Assembly: GCF_018129405.1 (NCBI RefSeq)
Contig: NZ_JAFCLP010000007.1
Coordinates: forward strand, 124,001 to 188,000
Direction: 5' to 3'
Source: Bradyrhizobium iriomotense
GTDB taxonomy: Bacteria; Pseudomonadota; Alphaproteobacteria; Rhizobiales; Xanthobacteraceae
Length of the DNA stretch: 64,000 bases
Positions 9,721 to 18,633 of the stretch are shown piece by piece. Both the position numbers and the translations under genes were made by a program. Positions within the stretch are counted from its first letter, which is position 1. Each line of letters starts with the position of its first letter. A model generated the notes under the pieces. That model saw only the letters and a list, made by a program, of their open reading frames with translations, was not told the DNA's origin and ran no database searches.

Positions 9721-10571
9721 CCGAACAGCTCGATGCACGCGATTGCGCGGGCGCAGCCAGCCTTGTCGTCGAGCTGACCACGTCCACTGTGCGGGTCATA
9801 TGCCGTAGCTCCGGTCACGTCAGCCTCCGAGGCCCGACGCCAGCCCGCACGATCGTAGCCGAAAAACTCCAGTTCGAACGAGGTGGCTCCAAACGCCTCG
9901 ATCAAGGTGCGGATCATGTCCGCGTCGAATAGCTGAAACCAGTTGAAGTTGTCGTATCGCCCATAGGGTACGGTGATCAGGCAACGCCCACCCGGCGCCA
10001 GAATACGGCGAAATTCGCGGACAGCATCGACGAAGCCGTATTTATTGGTCTCGGATTTTGCCGGGTCGTTGGTATAAAGCATCGTGTTGTCGAGCCCAAC
10101 ATGCTCGAGCGTCGAAATGCTGATGATGGTGTCGAATGCGGCCGCACCGAATCGGGTCTTGCGAAAATCTCCGAAGACGTAGGAGTACCCCTGGTGCCAG
10201 TAGCATCGCTTTTCCGGAGCCAGCGTCATCATGGTCAAGTCAGCCTTGCGCAGGGGATCGCGATCGAGAATGTAATCGTGATTGAGCGTCGAGCCTGCGT
10301 CCAGGATCTGCCCCAGCCTGGCATCGCCCTGCCGAAGGCGGTCGAACAGCCACGGATACTCGACAACCCGCTCGTCGATGCCGATCCCAAAACCCTCCGG
10401 CAGTGGGCGCCCGCGCTGCACCGCTGCGGCATCGATCGCCGCCTGGATGCTCACCTTCTTGGTCGTGTAGTAGCCGAGCGACCAGGGCCGACGTCCGCTC
10501 AAGGCGTAAACCGGCAACGCCATCGCATCACCGAGTTCCTTGAGCCTGAAGATCATCCCGTCGACGTGCAT
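9717..10571 (-). CDS. SAM-dependent methyltransferase
   Basis: A ~284-residue class I methyltransferase. [16 protein letters not shown] corresponds to motif [18 protein letters not shown] matches the acidic/aromatic motif before the helix, and [17 protein letters not shown] matches the post-motif region of Methyltransf_11-like folds. An upstream ATG at 10616 would overlap the preceding glycosyltransferase gene by 37 bases and lacks a ribosome site. The ATG at 10571 has AGGA six bases upstream and follows the previous stop by 8 bases, so it is preferred. Context suggests methylation of a sugar or chain terminus. Confidence 0.78.
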   Translation of the reverse strand: MHVDGMIFRLKELGDAMALPVYALSGRRPWSLGYYTTKKVSIQAAIDAAAVQRGRPLPEGFGIGIDERVVEYPWLFDRLRQGDARLGQILDAGSTLNHDYILDRDPLRKADLTMMTLAPEKRCYWHQGYSYVFGDFRKTRFGAAAFDTIISISTLEHVGLDNTMLYTNDPAKSETNKYGFVDAVREFRRILAPGGRCLITVPYGRYDNFNWFQLFDADMIRTLIEAFGATSFELEFFGYDRAGWRRASEADVTGATAYDPHSGRGQLDDKAGCARAIACIELFG

Positions 10572-10579
10572 GTCCGTTC

Positions 10580-11668
10580 CTAGAGGTTGTCCAAGAGCTT
10601 TCCAAATAGAGCCCATTGCCGCGCTTTACTATACAAATCTCGAACGGTGCGCCGACCCCTTTCCGCCTTCATTTTGGCCTCGCTCCAGTTATTAAGACAA
10701 TTCTCAATCCGGACAACACAGTCACTGCCTGTCTCATAGACCGAGATCGTCTCGTCGGGATCCATTCCATCGGGATAGCGACCGGCATCGGATAACAGAA
10801 GCGCCCCACACCCCATTGCCTCGAAGCAGCGCATGTTGCCCCGATCAATGCCCGCCATGTCGATGGCACCGTTGAGCACGATTTTCGCCGCCCCCATCAG
10901 TTCATAAAGCTGCCTTCCGAACACGGGCGGCTGCGCGATGCTAGCCACGACATCCGGGCGCCGATGGCTTCGCAGGGGCATCCATCGTCCGATGGCGCTT
11001 TCCGCAAGCCGCGTCAGCCGTGAGGCGTCGAGACGATAAACGACATTGAAGCGGTCAGCTAGACCGGCAACACTTTCAAGTATCTTCGCACGCGCTGCAT
11101 GATGCCGCGAGTAACCGCCTGCGAACAGCACGTCGATCGGCCGCTCGTCATGGCCGTATTCATCCATCACCGGATCGTGCGCCGGAAAAAAGAATTCAGC
11201 CCGGCATCCCTTCGCGCGCCAGGATTCCAGGATCGACGGAAAGTTTCCGAGCACTGCGCCATAGGCGGTGAGATCCGCGTTGCCCGACGGCGCAGCGCGC
11301 CAGCACAGCGTCTTTCGCACACAGCCCGGTAGCTTGGCCACGAAGGCGCTCGGATAGCGCACCGGATCGAGATTGTAGAAGACATCGGTCCGGTGATGCT
11401 CGATCTGGGCGAGCAGGATCGCCTCAAGTGCAGGCTCGCCCGCCATGCCCTGCTCGCGCGCCCAACGCCGCTGCAGAATCTCGTCGTCGCCGTTGGTGAA
11501 GAAGGCGTCGGGTGACCCGTCGAGCACCGGCTGCAGGAAATGCGCTGCGCCGAAGCGATCGTCGAGGAACACGTCGCGCCGCTCCGCAAAGTGCGTGGTT
11601 TTCGCCGCGAGCTGGTTCAGCCGCGCGACATAGGATGGGTAGAGGCCGCTATTCTGGAACAGACGCAT
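10580..11668 (-). CDS. Glycosyltransferase (GT-B, family 1-like C-terminal domain)
   Basis: A 362-residue protein whose C-terminal third carries a GT-B donor-binding pattern: KIVLNGAIDMAGIDRGNMRC, then FEAMGCGALLLSDAGRYPDG and a tail resembling RGRRTVRDLYS. This matches the CgeB/Glyco_trans_1_2 group. The N-terminal half (FQNSGLYPSYVARLNQLA) is less conserved. It sits between the asparagine-synthase-like gene (3 bases upstream) and the methyltransferase, in the same leftward operon. It is probably a cytoplasmic, peripheral glycosyltransferase; the linkage is unknown. Confidence 0.75.
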   Translation of the reverse strand: MRLFQNSGLYPSYVARLNQLAAKTTHFAERRDVFLDDRFGAAHFLQPVLDGSPDAFFTNGDDEILQRRWAREQGMAGEPALEAILLAQIEHHRTDVFYNLDPVRYPSAFVAKLPGCVRKTLCWRAAPSGNADLTAYGAVLGNFPSILESWRAKGCRAEFFFPAHDPVMDEYGHDERPIDVLFAGGYSRHHAARAKILESVAGLADRFNVVYRLDASRLTRLAESAIGRWMPLRSHRRPDVVASIAQPPVFGRQLYELMGAAKIVLNGAIDMAGIDRGNMRCFEAMGCGALLLSDAGRYPDGMDPDETISVYETGSDCVVRIENCLNNWSEAKMKAERGRRTVRDLYSKARQWALFGKLLDNL

Positions 11669-11671
11669 CGC

Positions 11672-13510
11672 TCAGGCGTACCTCGCCAACATCCATTTCA
11701 TGTTCAGGTACGGCCAGATCCGCCCGACCGACTCCCAGTCCCAGGACTTCGACGCCGTCAAGCGGCTGACAGCTCGGCGCAAGGCCGCTTCGTCCACCAG
11801 CTCGGCAAAGGCCGGCACCTCGCGGTCGAGCAGGTCTGCCGTCCAGCCGGCCAAAGGTCCGTTCAGCCATTCGGGCATCGGCGAATTGAAGCCGACCTTG
11901 CGGCGCGCGGTCCGGATCGACTCCGGCATCAGGTTGGCCATCGCCCGCCGGGCGACAGCCTTGGTATAGCCATCTGCCGACTTGCTGCTTTCCGGAAGCG
12001 CCATCGTGTAGGTCACGAGGCGCCAGTCCATGAAGGGCATACGGACCTCGACGCCGTGGGCCATCGAGAGACGATCGAAGTTGCGCAGGATCGTGGGCAG
12101 CACCGTGCTGTGAAACATGCGGTAGAGCCGCCGGTTCAGGCCGCCCCATTCACGTGGCAGCACATCTTCCTCGGCGACCAGCGGAAGCGGGCTCGGAATG
12201 TCGCGCAGGCCGCCCCGCAGAAAATAAACGCCCTGACGTTTCAAGGCGAACACGCGCAGGAGATCCACGCCGCGACGCGCCAGCGGCGATCGCGAAGCCA
12301 GATCTTCCGCTGCATTCCGGATCCGGAATGAGGCCGCCCGGCCTTCCTGCAAATAGGCACCCATCAACTCGTCCGCCCCGTGGCCGTCGAGTGACACGGT
12401 CACGTCGTTCTGCCGCAATTGCCGATAGATCAGCCATACCGCGCTGGGCAACCCGATATAAATGTCGTCGAGATCGTCGAGAATCCGATCGAGATCCGTC
12501 AACGCATCGCCCTGTCCGATTGCGAGGAACGTGGGCTCGACCTTGGCCCAGGCGGCAGCCTCCTCAGCCATCGGCCGCTCGTCGTTCAATGCCCCCGGGA
12601 ACGTCGCAACAAAGGCATGGCGCCATGCGCTACTGTCGCGCGGCCCCATGCCGGCCTGCTCATGCGCCGCCATGGTGCAGATCACCGCCGATGAGTCGAA
12701 GCCTCCGGACAGGCACGTTCCGATCGGCACGTCGCTGCGCATCCGCAGCGCCACGGCATCCTGGAACAGCTCGCGAAAGCGGGCCACACGCTCGGATTCC
12801 GTGGCCGGCACCGGAGGCAGATGATCGATCGTCCGCCACCAGCGCCTGACGCTGAGCTTGCCCTGGCGCAGCCACATGCAATGGCCGGCCTGCAGACGGC
12901 GAACCTGCCGAAACAAGGTGCGGTCGCTTCCCTCGACGCCGAAGGCGTCGAGCAACAGCCGCCGCGCCACCTCCAGATCGACGGAAGCATCGATCAGTCC
13001 GCTGCGCACCAGCGCGCGCTGCTCGGAGGCGAAGACAAATCGCTCCGGCGACATGGCATAGAGCAGCGGCTTGATGCCGAAGCGGTCGCGCGCGAGAAAC
13101 AATTCGCCCGTAGCCGTGTCGAAGATCGCCAGCGCCCACATGCCGTTGAAGCGCGGCAGCATGTCTTCCCGCCAGGCCTCCCAGGCGGCCAGGATCACTT
13201 CGGTATCGGATTCGCTGCGGAACACCGCGCCCCGCGCCTCCAGCTCGCGGCGCAGCTCGAGAAAATTGTAGATCTCGCCGTTGTAAACGATGACGTGACG
13301 GCCGTCCGCAGACAGCATCGGCTGATAGCCGCCCTCGCCGGGATCGATGATCGCAAGACGACGATGGCCGAATGCGAGAGTCCGGTCCTGGCTGAACCAC
13401 GTTCCTTCCCCAAACGGACCGCGATGCGCGATCAGGCTGGTCAGCCGCGAGATGTCGGCCGGCTCGACCGCATTGCCGCGCAAATTGACGATTCCGGCGA
13501 TTCCGCACAT
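11672..13510 (-). CDS. Asparagine synthase-like glutamine amidotransferase
   Basis: A 612-residue two-domain enzyme. The N-terminal class II glutaminase starts MCGIAG, so Cys2 becomes the catalytic N-terminal nucleophile, and YNGEIYNF and RDRFGIKPL follow as in AsnB. The synthetase domain has the ATP-pyrophosphatase loop SGGFDSS at residues 268-274. The catalytic set for glutamine-dependent, ATP-driven amidation therefore looks intact. In polysaccharide loci such proteins often amidate uronic acids rather than make free asparagine. The position inside this operon, between a flippase and glycosyltransferases, supports that reading, but free asparagine synthesis cannot be excluded. Confidence 0.85.
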   Translation of the reverse strand: MCGIAGIVNLRGNAVEPADISRLTSLIAHRGPFGEGTWFSQDRTLAFGHRRLAIIDPGEGGYQPMLSADGRHVIVYNGEIYNFLELRRELEARGAVFRSESDTEVILAAWEAWREDMLPRFNGMWALAIFDTATGELFLARDRFGIKPLLYAMSPERFVFASEQRALVRSGLIDASVDLEVARRLLLDAFGVEGSDRTLFRQVRRLQAGHCMWLRQGKLSVRRWWRTIDHLPPVPATESERVARFRELFQDAVALRMRSDVPIGTCLSGGFDSSAVICTMAAHEQAGMGPRDSSAWRHAFVATFPGALNDERPMAEEAAAWAKVEPTFLAIGQGDALTDLDRILDDLDDIYIGLPSAVWLIYRQLRQNDVTVSLDGHGADELMGAYLQEGRAASFRIRNAAEDLASRSPLARRGVDLLRVFALKRQGVYFLRGGLRDIPSPLPLVAEEDVLPREWGGLNRRLYRMFHSTVLPTILRNFDRLSMAHGVEVRMPFMDWRLVTYTMALPESSKSADGYTKAVARRAMANLMPESIRTARRKVGFNSPMPEWLNGPLAGWTADLLDREVPAFAELVDEAALRRAVSRLTASKSWDWESVGRIWPYLNMKWMLARYA

Positions 13511-13513
13511 GTC

Positions 13514-15067
13514 CTAGATGGCCTTCAGGGGCACGAAGCGATTGAGAATGGCCCGCAAGTCCTGCAAGCAGGCTCTTCGATACGGTCCCAGCTGCGACGC
13601 GGCAACTTCGACGACAAAGATGATCGCAGCCGTCGCCGACGCGACGACTCCCACCGACCACCAGGACGGTGCCAGGTGAAATGGGGCGCGGTCGAAGCCG
13701 GTGCGCAGCGCCAGCGCCGTCGCGATCCCGATGCCGAGCGGCATCAGCACGCAATGGATGACGCGCGGCCAAATGCCGGAAAGGTCAAAACTGCGGCGCA
13801 ACAGCACGACGATGGTCGCCATCTGCGCGATCATGCCGGCGCAGGCGCTCCAGCCTGCGGCCTGCCATCCGAAGCTTGGCAATACGGTCGCACTGGTGCC
13901 GAGGGTGACGATACCCGTGATCAACGCGATCAGCGCGTTGTAGCGCGAGCGCCCTTGCGCCAGCAGATAAAAGCCGAACACGTTCGCACTCGATCCAAGG
14001 ATACCGGCTATCGACAGGACGACGAGCACCCGCGCGGACTCGGCCGCGACCTCGGCACCGGTCCAGACATGCAGCAGCGGACCGGCCACGGGGATCAAGG
14101 CGCCCAAGGCACTTGCGGCAAGGACATTCAATATCCACGACGATCGGAACAGCAGATCGACCTTGCGATCCTCGCTCTCTTTTTGCAGCGTGCTGAAGAA
14201 CGGAAACAGGATCTCACCGACCTTGAGGATGCCGATATAGGTCGCCTCCTGGAGGCGCTGCGCCACGCCATAGAAACCGACGAATTGTGGTTGCAGCAGC
14301 GCGCCAAGCAGATACCGATCGGCCTGCGCCGCAAGCAGCGCCCCGCCCTGCGCAGCCACCTGCCAGATGCCGAACCGAGCGAGCCTTGCGAAGGCATCGC
14401 GATGCAATGCCGGCGGTGCAAGCCATTGACCGATCGCGCCGCGGGACCAGGCCACAGCCATCAAAAGACCGCTCGCAAATCCCAGCGCCTGGCAACCAAG
14501 AAACGTCGACGCATAGGGTGAGACGGGGATCAGCAAGAGCATCGAGAACGTCGAGACCACGGTGCTGGCAATGCCGACCAGGGCAATCCGGCGATAGTCC
14601 TGACGCGCGGTGAACAGGGAAACGAAGACCGCCGATACGCACTGGCATAGCCAGCCAATGCCGGCCAGTGCGAAGGCCCATCCGAGGTCGTCAGCGGCCG
14701 GACCGGCCAGATGAAATCCGAGACGCGCAAGCGGGGCCCCGGCAACCAGAAAGAAAACGCTGATCGGGCCGCCCGCGCCGATCGCGAGCATCACCGCGGT
14801 CGCGAACAGGCGCCGCGCATCTTCACGATCGGATGGTTCAAGTCGCTGCGTAAGCTCGCGCGCCGTCGAAAGTCCGAGCGCGTTGCTGAACACCAGCGCC
14901 GGCGCAATGCATGCGGTGACGAGACCCGCCACGCCGAACGCAGCGAGGCCGAGGTGAACGATCACGAAAGGCAGGATGGCCAGGTTCAGCACCACGGCGA
15001 CCAGAAAGGCCATCGCATTCCAAGCGGAGTTCCCCAGCAGATCGGGCGGTTTTTTTCTCGAAGTCAT
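13514..15067 (-). CDS. Oligosaccharide flippase (Wzx-like)
   Basis: A ~517-residue integral membrane protein with about 12-14 hydrophobic segments, from NSAWNAMAFLVAVVLNLAIL onward. GFYGVAQRLQEATYIGILKV and the alternating loops fit the MOP/polysaccharide flippase superfamily. It would translocate undecaprenyl-linked repeat units. The start is ambiguous: ATG at 15067 or GTG at 15076, with no clear ribosome site for either. It is the first gene of the leftward operon. Together with the truncated flippase at the left edge, this locus holds two flippase genes, suggesting two glycans or a recent fusion of two loci. Confidence 0.8.
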   Translation of the reverse strand: MTSRKKPPDLLGNSAWNAMAFLVAVVLNLAILPFVIVHLGLAAFGVAGLVTACIAPALVFSNALGLSTARELTQRLEPSDREDARRLFATAVMLAIGAGGPISVFFLVAGAPLARLGFHLAGPAADDLGWAFALAGIGWLCQCVSAVFVSLFTARQDYRRIALVGIASTVVSTFSMLLLIPVSPYASTFLGCQALGFASGLLMAVAWSRGAIGQWLAPPALHRDAFARLARFGIWQVAAQGGALLAAQADRYLLGALLQPQFVGFYGVAQRLQEATYIGILKVGEILFPFFSTLQKESEDRKVDLLFRSSWILNVLAASALGALIPVAGPLLHVWTGAEVAAESARVLVVLSIAGILGSSANVFGFYLLAQGRSRYNALIALITGIVTLGTSATVLPSFGWQAAGWSACAGMIAQMATIVVLLRRSFDLSGIWPRVIHCVLMPLGIGIATALALRTGFDRAPFHLAPSWWSVGVVASATAAIIFVVEVAASQLGPYRRACLQDLRAILNRFVPLKAI

Positions 15068-15187
15068 GCCAGCCACCCGGCCCTGCCCTCACCAAGCCTT
15101 TGCCACCTCGTCAATCAGGGTTCCCCCCAGCAGCGCGAATTCGGGCTAGCAGCCAGTGCACGGATTGTCGATAGCCTGGGGAGGTAA

Positions 15188-15787
15188 CTATCGTTCGGCA
15201 TCCACGGGGGAACCTGCCGGGGCCGCTGCCGGATCGGCCGGGCGCTGGAGCGCCAGAACCTCGCTGCGATCGCCCTGCTTGAACGTCACCTCGCGCGGTT
15301 GGACCTCCGTCAGCGACCAGCCGCCGAACGATTCGCCCTGCCGCAGGCGCACGACCTTCTGGTCGATGCGGTTGACCAGGATCGCGATGGCGTCGCCCTC
15401 GCCCACCACGGCCCCCACCAGCAGTAGCGGCGGCGGCGCCTCGATCGGCTTGGGCGGCGGGACTGCTTGCACCTCTTCGACCGGAGCCCCCGCGACCGCG
15501 CGCGGCGGGGGCCGGCGCGAAGCCGAGAAGATCGGGCGCTCCTGCGTCGCCGTCAGCGCCGAGAGCGGCACCGACCATAGCGGATTGCTGCGGGGGACCG
15601 GTTTGCTCACAGCCTGCGCCGGCCGCGCAATCGGTCTTACCGCCCCGACATCGACGCTTTCGGCAGGACTGCCCGCGGCATCATCAGGCAGGATGTCCGT
15701 GCGCGAGGACGTGGCAGCCCAGCTCGCGGCACCGCCCAGCACCATCCACAGCGCAGCCAATCCCATCGCTCGAAGCCACCCGGACAT
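15188..15787 (-). CDS. gspN: Type II secretion system protein N/C-like inner-membrane protein
   Basis: A ~199-residue protein with one N-terminal membrane anchor (MGLAALWMVLGGAASW), a Pro/Ala-rich periplasmic linker, and a compact C-terminal domain with PPPLLLVGAVVGEGDAIAIL and GESFGGWSLTEVQPREVTF. That block resembles the HR domain of GspC, which links the inner-membrane platform to the secretin; the usual GspC PDZ domain is absent. The ATG at 15787 has AGGGA seven bases upstream; another ATG at 15802 is possible. It is the last gene of the leftward gsp operon, separated by 233 bases from gspM. Calling it GspN or a short GspC is a naming choice. Confidence 0.65.
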   Translation of the reverse strand: MSGWLRAMGLAALWMVLGGAASWAATSSRTDILPDDAAGSPAESVDVGAVRPIARPAQAVSKPVPRSNPLWSVPLSALTATQERPIFSASRRPPPRAVAGAPVEEVQAVPPPKPIEAPPPLLLVGAVVGEGDAIAILVNRIDQKVVRLRQGESFGGWSLTEVQPREVTFKQGDRSEVLALQRPADPAAAPAGSPVDAER

Positions 15788-16020
15788 CGAATTTCCCTGC
15801 ATGGTCCCTTGCGACCGAAGGCGGCGCCGGCGCGCGGGCAGGCCTTCAGGGGGCAAACTAGGCCCGATGGCCCCGACCATCAACCCGCCTCAGATCGGCC
15901 CAATCCGACCGAAAGGCGCATCCGGCTCCAATGCTCGCCCAACGGGCCGGAACCCGACCCATTCCCGCCATGCCGGCAAGGGCGTATTCAAGTACAGCTG
16001 GTGAGCTGGCGGCGCCCCGC

Positions 16021-16683
16021 CTATCTCCCCGCCTGCCACTGGCCGGACACGCCCAGGATCACTCTGACGCGGCCGGTGGGGGCATCGCCGAGCGCGGTGG
16101 TCTGCGGCACCTGGACGTCGAGCTGGTCGACGAACAGGAACGGCATGCCGGCCTCGAGGTCGTACAGCAGCTTCTGCAGCGCGGGCCGCTCCAGCTCGCA
16201 GCTCACGACGAGGCCGACGAAGCCGTCCTTCAGCTGCGCGCCAGTGACGTCGACCTGCGAGGACTGCACCGAGCCGCCGACATTGCCGACGGCGGCTGCA
16301 ACCCGCTGCAACAGATTGGCGCCCGCGACCGTCACGGTCGGCCCTTCCAAGAACGGCGTGCCGGGATGCTCGGCCGGCGACGTCGCGGCGTTCCTGGCGC
16401 CGCCCTTGCGGCCACGCAGCTGATCGAGCAGGTCGGAGCTCTCTGCCAGCGCCTGGCGGTGAGCGATGACGTCGGCGATCGAGAGGCCGGCCATCAGCAA
16501 CAGCCCGCCGGCGATGGCGATGTAGAGCGAGACCGCAACCAGCGGCGAGCCCGTAAGCGCCCGCGTCACGGCGTTTCCGCTCGCAACCTTGCTGCCCATG
16601 ACACTGTTCTTGACACTGTTCTTGACACTGTTCTTGACACTGTTCTTGACACTGTTCTTGACACTGTTCTTGGCACTGTTCAT
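16021..16683 (-). CDS. gspM: Type II secretion system protein M
   Basis: A 220-residue bitopic protein. Its N-terminus is six perfect KNSV units, then a single membrane span (LVAVSLYIAIAGGLLLMAG) and a coiled, periplasmic ferredoxin-like domain (AHRQALAESSDLLDQLRG onward). Size, topology and position after gspL match GspM, which pairs with GspL in the inner-membrane platform. The start ATG overlaps the gspL stop (ATGA) and has AGGA upstream, so the repeat really is translated. An internal ATG at 16599, just after the repeats, could give a shorter form. The repeat is the most unusual feature of the operon. Confidence 0.78.
   Translation of the reverse strand: MNSAKNSVKNSVKNSVKNSVKNSVKNSVMGSKVASGNAVTRALTGSPLVAVSLYIAIAGGLLLMAGLSIADVIAHRQALAESSDLLDQLRGRKGGARNAATSPAEHPGTPFLEGPTVTVAGANLLQRVAAAVGNVGGSVQSSQVDVTGAQLKDGFVGLVVSCELERPALQKLLYDLEAGMPFLFVDQLDVQVPQTTALGDAPTGRVRVILGVSGQWQAGR
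16600..16680. repeat. 12-bp tandem repeat (VNTR) inside gspM
   Basis: Six exact copies of GACACTGTTCTT (read on the plus strand) plus a degenerate seventh at the gene start. In the gene's frame each unit encodes KNSV. The unit is a multiple of three, so changes in copy number would lengthen or shorten the N-terminus without a frameshift. Confidence 0.9.
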
Positions 16684-17717
16684 GGCGCGTTCCTCGGTTC
16701 AATCTGCGCCTCGATGTGGAAGCGCTCGCCGGGATCGGAGGGGCTGCGGGTGGTCGGGGCGTAGAAGGTCGCGTGGGTGAAGTGCTGGGACTGCTCGATC
16801 AGCGGGATCAGCGAGGGCGCATCGCGGGTAATGCCGCCGATCTGAATCTTGTTGCCGGCAACATGCAGCTCGGTGACATAGGTGTGATCGGGCAGCAGCC
16901 GGCTCAGCGACTCCAGCACGATCACGCTCGCCGGTGTCTCGTATTTGCGCCGCTCGAGCAGCGCGAGCGGCGAGCGCTCGCCGCCGTCACTGCCGCGCAG
17001 CGCGGCGCGGCGCTGTGTGATCTGCCGTTCGAGCTCGCTCTGCTGCGTGCTGAGGCTGCCGGCCAGATAGCTTGCCGCGACCGAGCCGGTCACCGCGGCG
17101 ACCGCGGCAAGCGCCAGAACGGCTTGCAGCGTGCGGCTCAGCCGGACGGGATCGACGGCGCCGCGCGATTTCTGCTCGAACACCTTGATGCGCGGGCCAT
17201 CGGCCGCCTCCGTCACGATCGCGATCGCCGAGGGATGGAAGCCCATGAGCGCCTCGACATAGCCCATCGCCAGCCGGCGCGGCGCCGCGGCGATCTCGGT
17301 GGTGATGCTCTCGCTGCCATGCGCCACCGGCGGACTGCACCCGAACACCGCCTCGGTGGCGCTCCACGGCGTCAGCCGGTCGATCTGAGCCCGCACGATG
17401 CCGTCGAGGAAATCGGCCGCACGGGCCGGCAGCTCCAGGGGGCGAAACAGGAAGCGCGTCGGCTGCAGCACGATCTCGACGCGGCTGCCGCGGACGATCT
17501 GGACGAGATGGGCGCCCACGAACTTGCCGTCCTCGAAGGTGATCTCCTTCGGCGCGTTCTCCGACTTCACGGCCTCCAGCGCAAATGCGCCGGTCGCGGT
17601 CTCGACCAGCCGCACCAGGCGCGGCGCCACCACCCGCTCCAGGGCGGCCACGATCGTGCCGGCCACGGTGCCGGTCCAGGCGTCGAGAATACCGCGAAGG
17701 GAATTGAGCGAGCTCAT
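16680..17717 (-). CDS. gspL: Type II secretion system protein L (PilM/PilN-like)
   Basis: A ~345-residue protein with a cytoplasmic N-terminal region, a single membrane segment near the middle (AVLALAAVAAVTGSVAASYL) and a periplasmic C-terminal ferredoxin-like domain (LESLSRLLPDHTYVTELHVA). This layout matches GspL/PilMN proteins that bind the GspE ATPase and GspM. The N-terminal actin-like part looks shorter than in classical GspL. The ATG at 17717 sits one base after the gspK stop; the longer reading from 17789 would overlap gspK and is less likely. The 3' end overlaps gspM. Confidence 0.78.
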   Translation of the reverse strand: MSSLNSLRGILDAWTGTVAGTIVAALERVVAPRLVRLVETATGAFALEAVKSENAPKEITFEDGKFVGAHLVQIVRGSRVEIVLQPTRFLFRPLELPARAADFLDGIVRAQIDRLTPWSATEAVFGCSPPVAHGSESITTEIAAAPRRLAMGYVEALMGFHPSAIAIVTEAADGPRIKVFEQKSRGAVDPVRLSRTLQAVLALAAVAAVTGSVAASYLAGSLSTQQSELERQITQRRAALRGSDGGERSPLALLERRKYETPASVIVLESLSRLLPDHTYVTELHVAGNKIQIGGITRDAPSLIPLIEQSQHFTHATFYAPTTRSPSDPGERFHIEAQIEPRNAP

Positions 17718-17718
17718 C

Positions 17719-18633
17719 TCACAGAGGCTTTCCGGCAGAGCCGTCGAAGGCGTTGTGCCATGACAAGACACGATAGGGTTCATCGCCACTTTCGAGAAGC
17801 AGGATGACGATCTCGGCCGAGCTGCGGCGATGCGACGGCGCCTCGACGGCGATCGTCATCCGATATGCCTTCGAGCCTTCGATCGTCGCATCGGCGCTGC
17901 CGGCAAGTCCGACCAGCGAGCGCGGGTCGACCTTGGGATCGGCGCGGTCGCGCAGCACCTGCTGCAGTGTCTCCGGCGTCATGCCGGGGAGCGCCGCCAC
18001 CACCTGCGGCGCGGCATCGAGCACGTTCACGGTGCGCATGTTGCTGAACACGGTGACGAACGGCATCACGCGCTCCACGACCGCGGACGGGATGCCGCGC
18101 ACGAGCCACAGCTCGTCGCTGTGCGGAAACGGCGCGTGACGCGGCAAGTACGATGCGCCGAGCGTGCGATAATAGGAATCCTCCGGATTATCCTGTCCGG
18201 ACTCCGTCGACGAGCGCCAGGCCAGGATCCGGTCGGCGTAGACGGGCGCATCGCTCGCGGAGACGCCGAGCGCCGTCATCAGCCCCGCGAGCATCGGCTT
18301 CGGCGCCATGTTGAGGTCGACCCTCGCAGCCTCCGAGCGGAACGTCACGCTCACCCGGCCGGCCCCGACGCGGGCGTTGAAGGTGCCGCTGGTCGGACGC
18401 GCCGCTTCGTTCTGCGCCGTCAGCCGGTAGGCGGTGAGCTCGAGCCCCGCGTTCACCAGCGCGTCGGCCTGCAGCCGGTCGGCGTTGACGGCGACCGTGA
18501 CCGCGGTGTTGGTGACATAGGTCAGATAGATCAGCGCCAGCGCGGCCAGCGCCGCCAGCATCCAGAGCACCGCGACGACGATGAAGCCGCGGCCGTCACC
18601 AAACGTCGCATGGTCGGGCCTCGCGCCGCTCAC
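17719..18633 (-). CDS. gspK: Type II secretion minor pseudopilin K
   Basis: A ~304-residue minor pseudopilin. The prepilin cleavage region GRGFIVVAVLWMLAALAALA lies close to the N-terminus and lacks the usual Glu5, as is common for GspK at the pilus tip. The rest contains the long alpha-helical insertion typical of GspK, including SEAARVDLNMAPKPMLAGLM and RGIPSAVVERVMPFVTVFS. The GTG at 18633 overlaps the gspJ stop (GTGA) and has GAGGAG upstream, which fixes the start despite an open frame extending further. It forms the pseudopilus tip with GspI and GspJ. Confidence 0.85.
   Translation of the reverse strand: MSGARPDHATFGDGRGFIVVAVLWMLAALAALALIYLTYVTNTAVTVAVNADRLQADALVNAGLELTAYRLTAQNEAARPTSGTFNARVGAGRVSVTFRSEAARVDLNMAPKPMLAGLMTALGVSASDAPVYADRILAWRSSTESGQDNPEDSYYRTLGASYLPRHAPFPHSDELWLVRGIPSAVVERVMPFVTVFSNMRTVNVLDAAPQVVAALPGMTPETLQQVLRDRADPKVDPRSLVGLAGSADATIEGSKAYRMTIAVEAPSHRRSSAEIVILLLESGDEPYRVLSWHNAFDGSAGKPL

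Noticed and set aside
12821-14521. 566-residue plus-strand open frame across the amidotransferase and flippase genes
   Set aside because: It crosses two well-supported genes on the other strand and shows only shadow-type composition.
16600-16680. Possible CRISPR array
   Set aside because: The repeats are 12 bases with no spacers and lie inside a coding frame; no cas genes are near.
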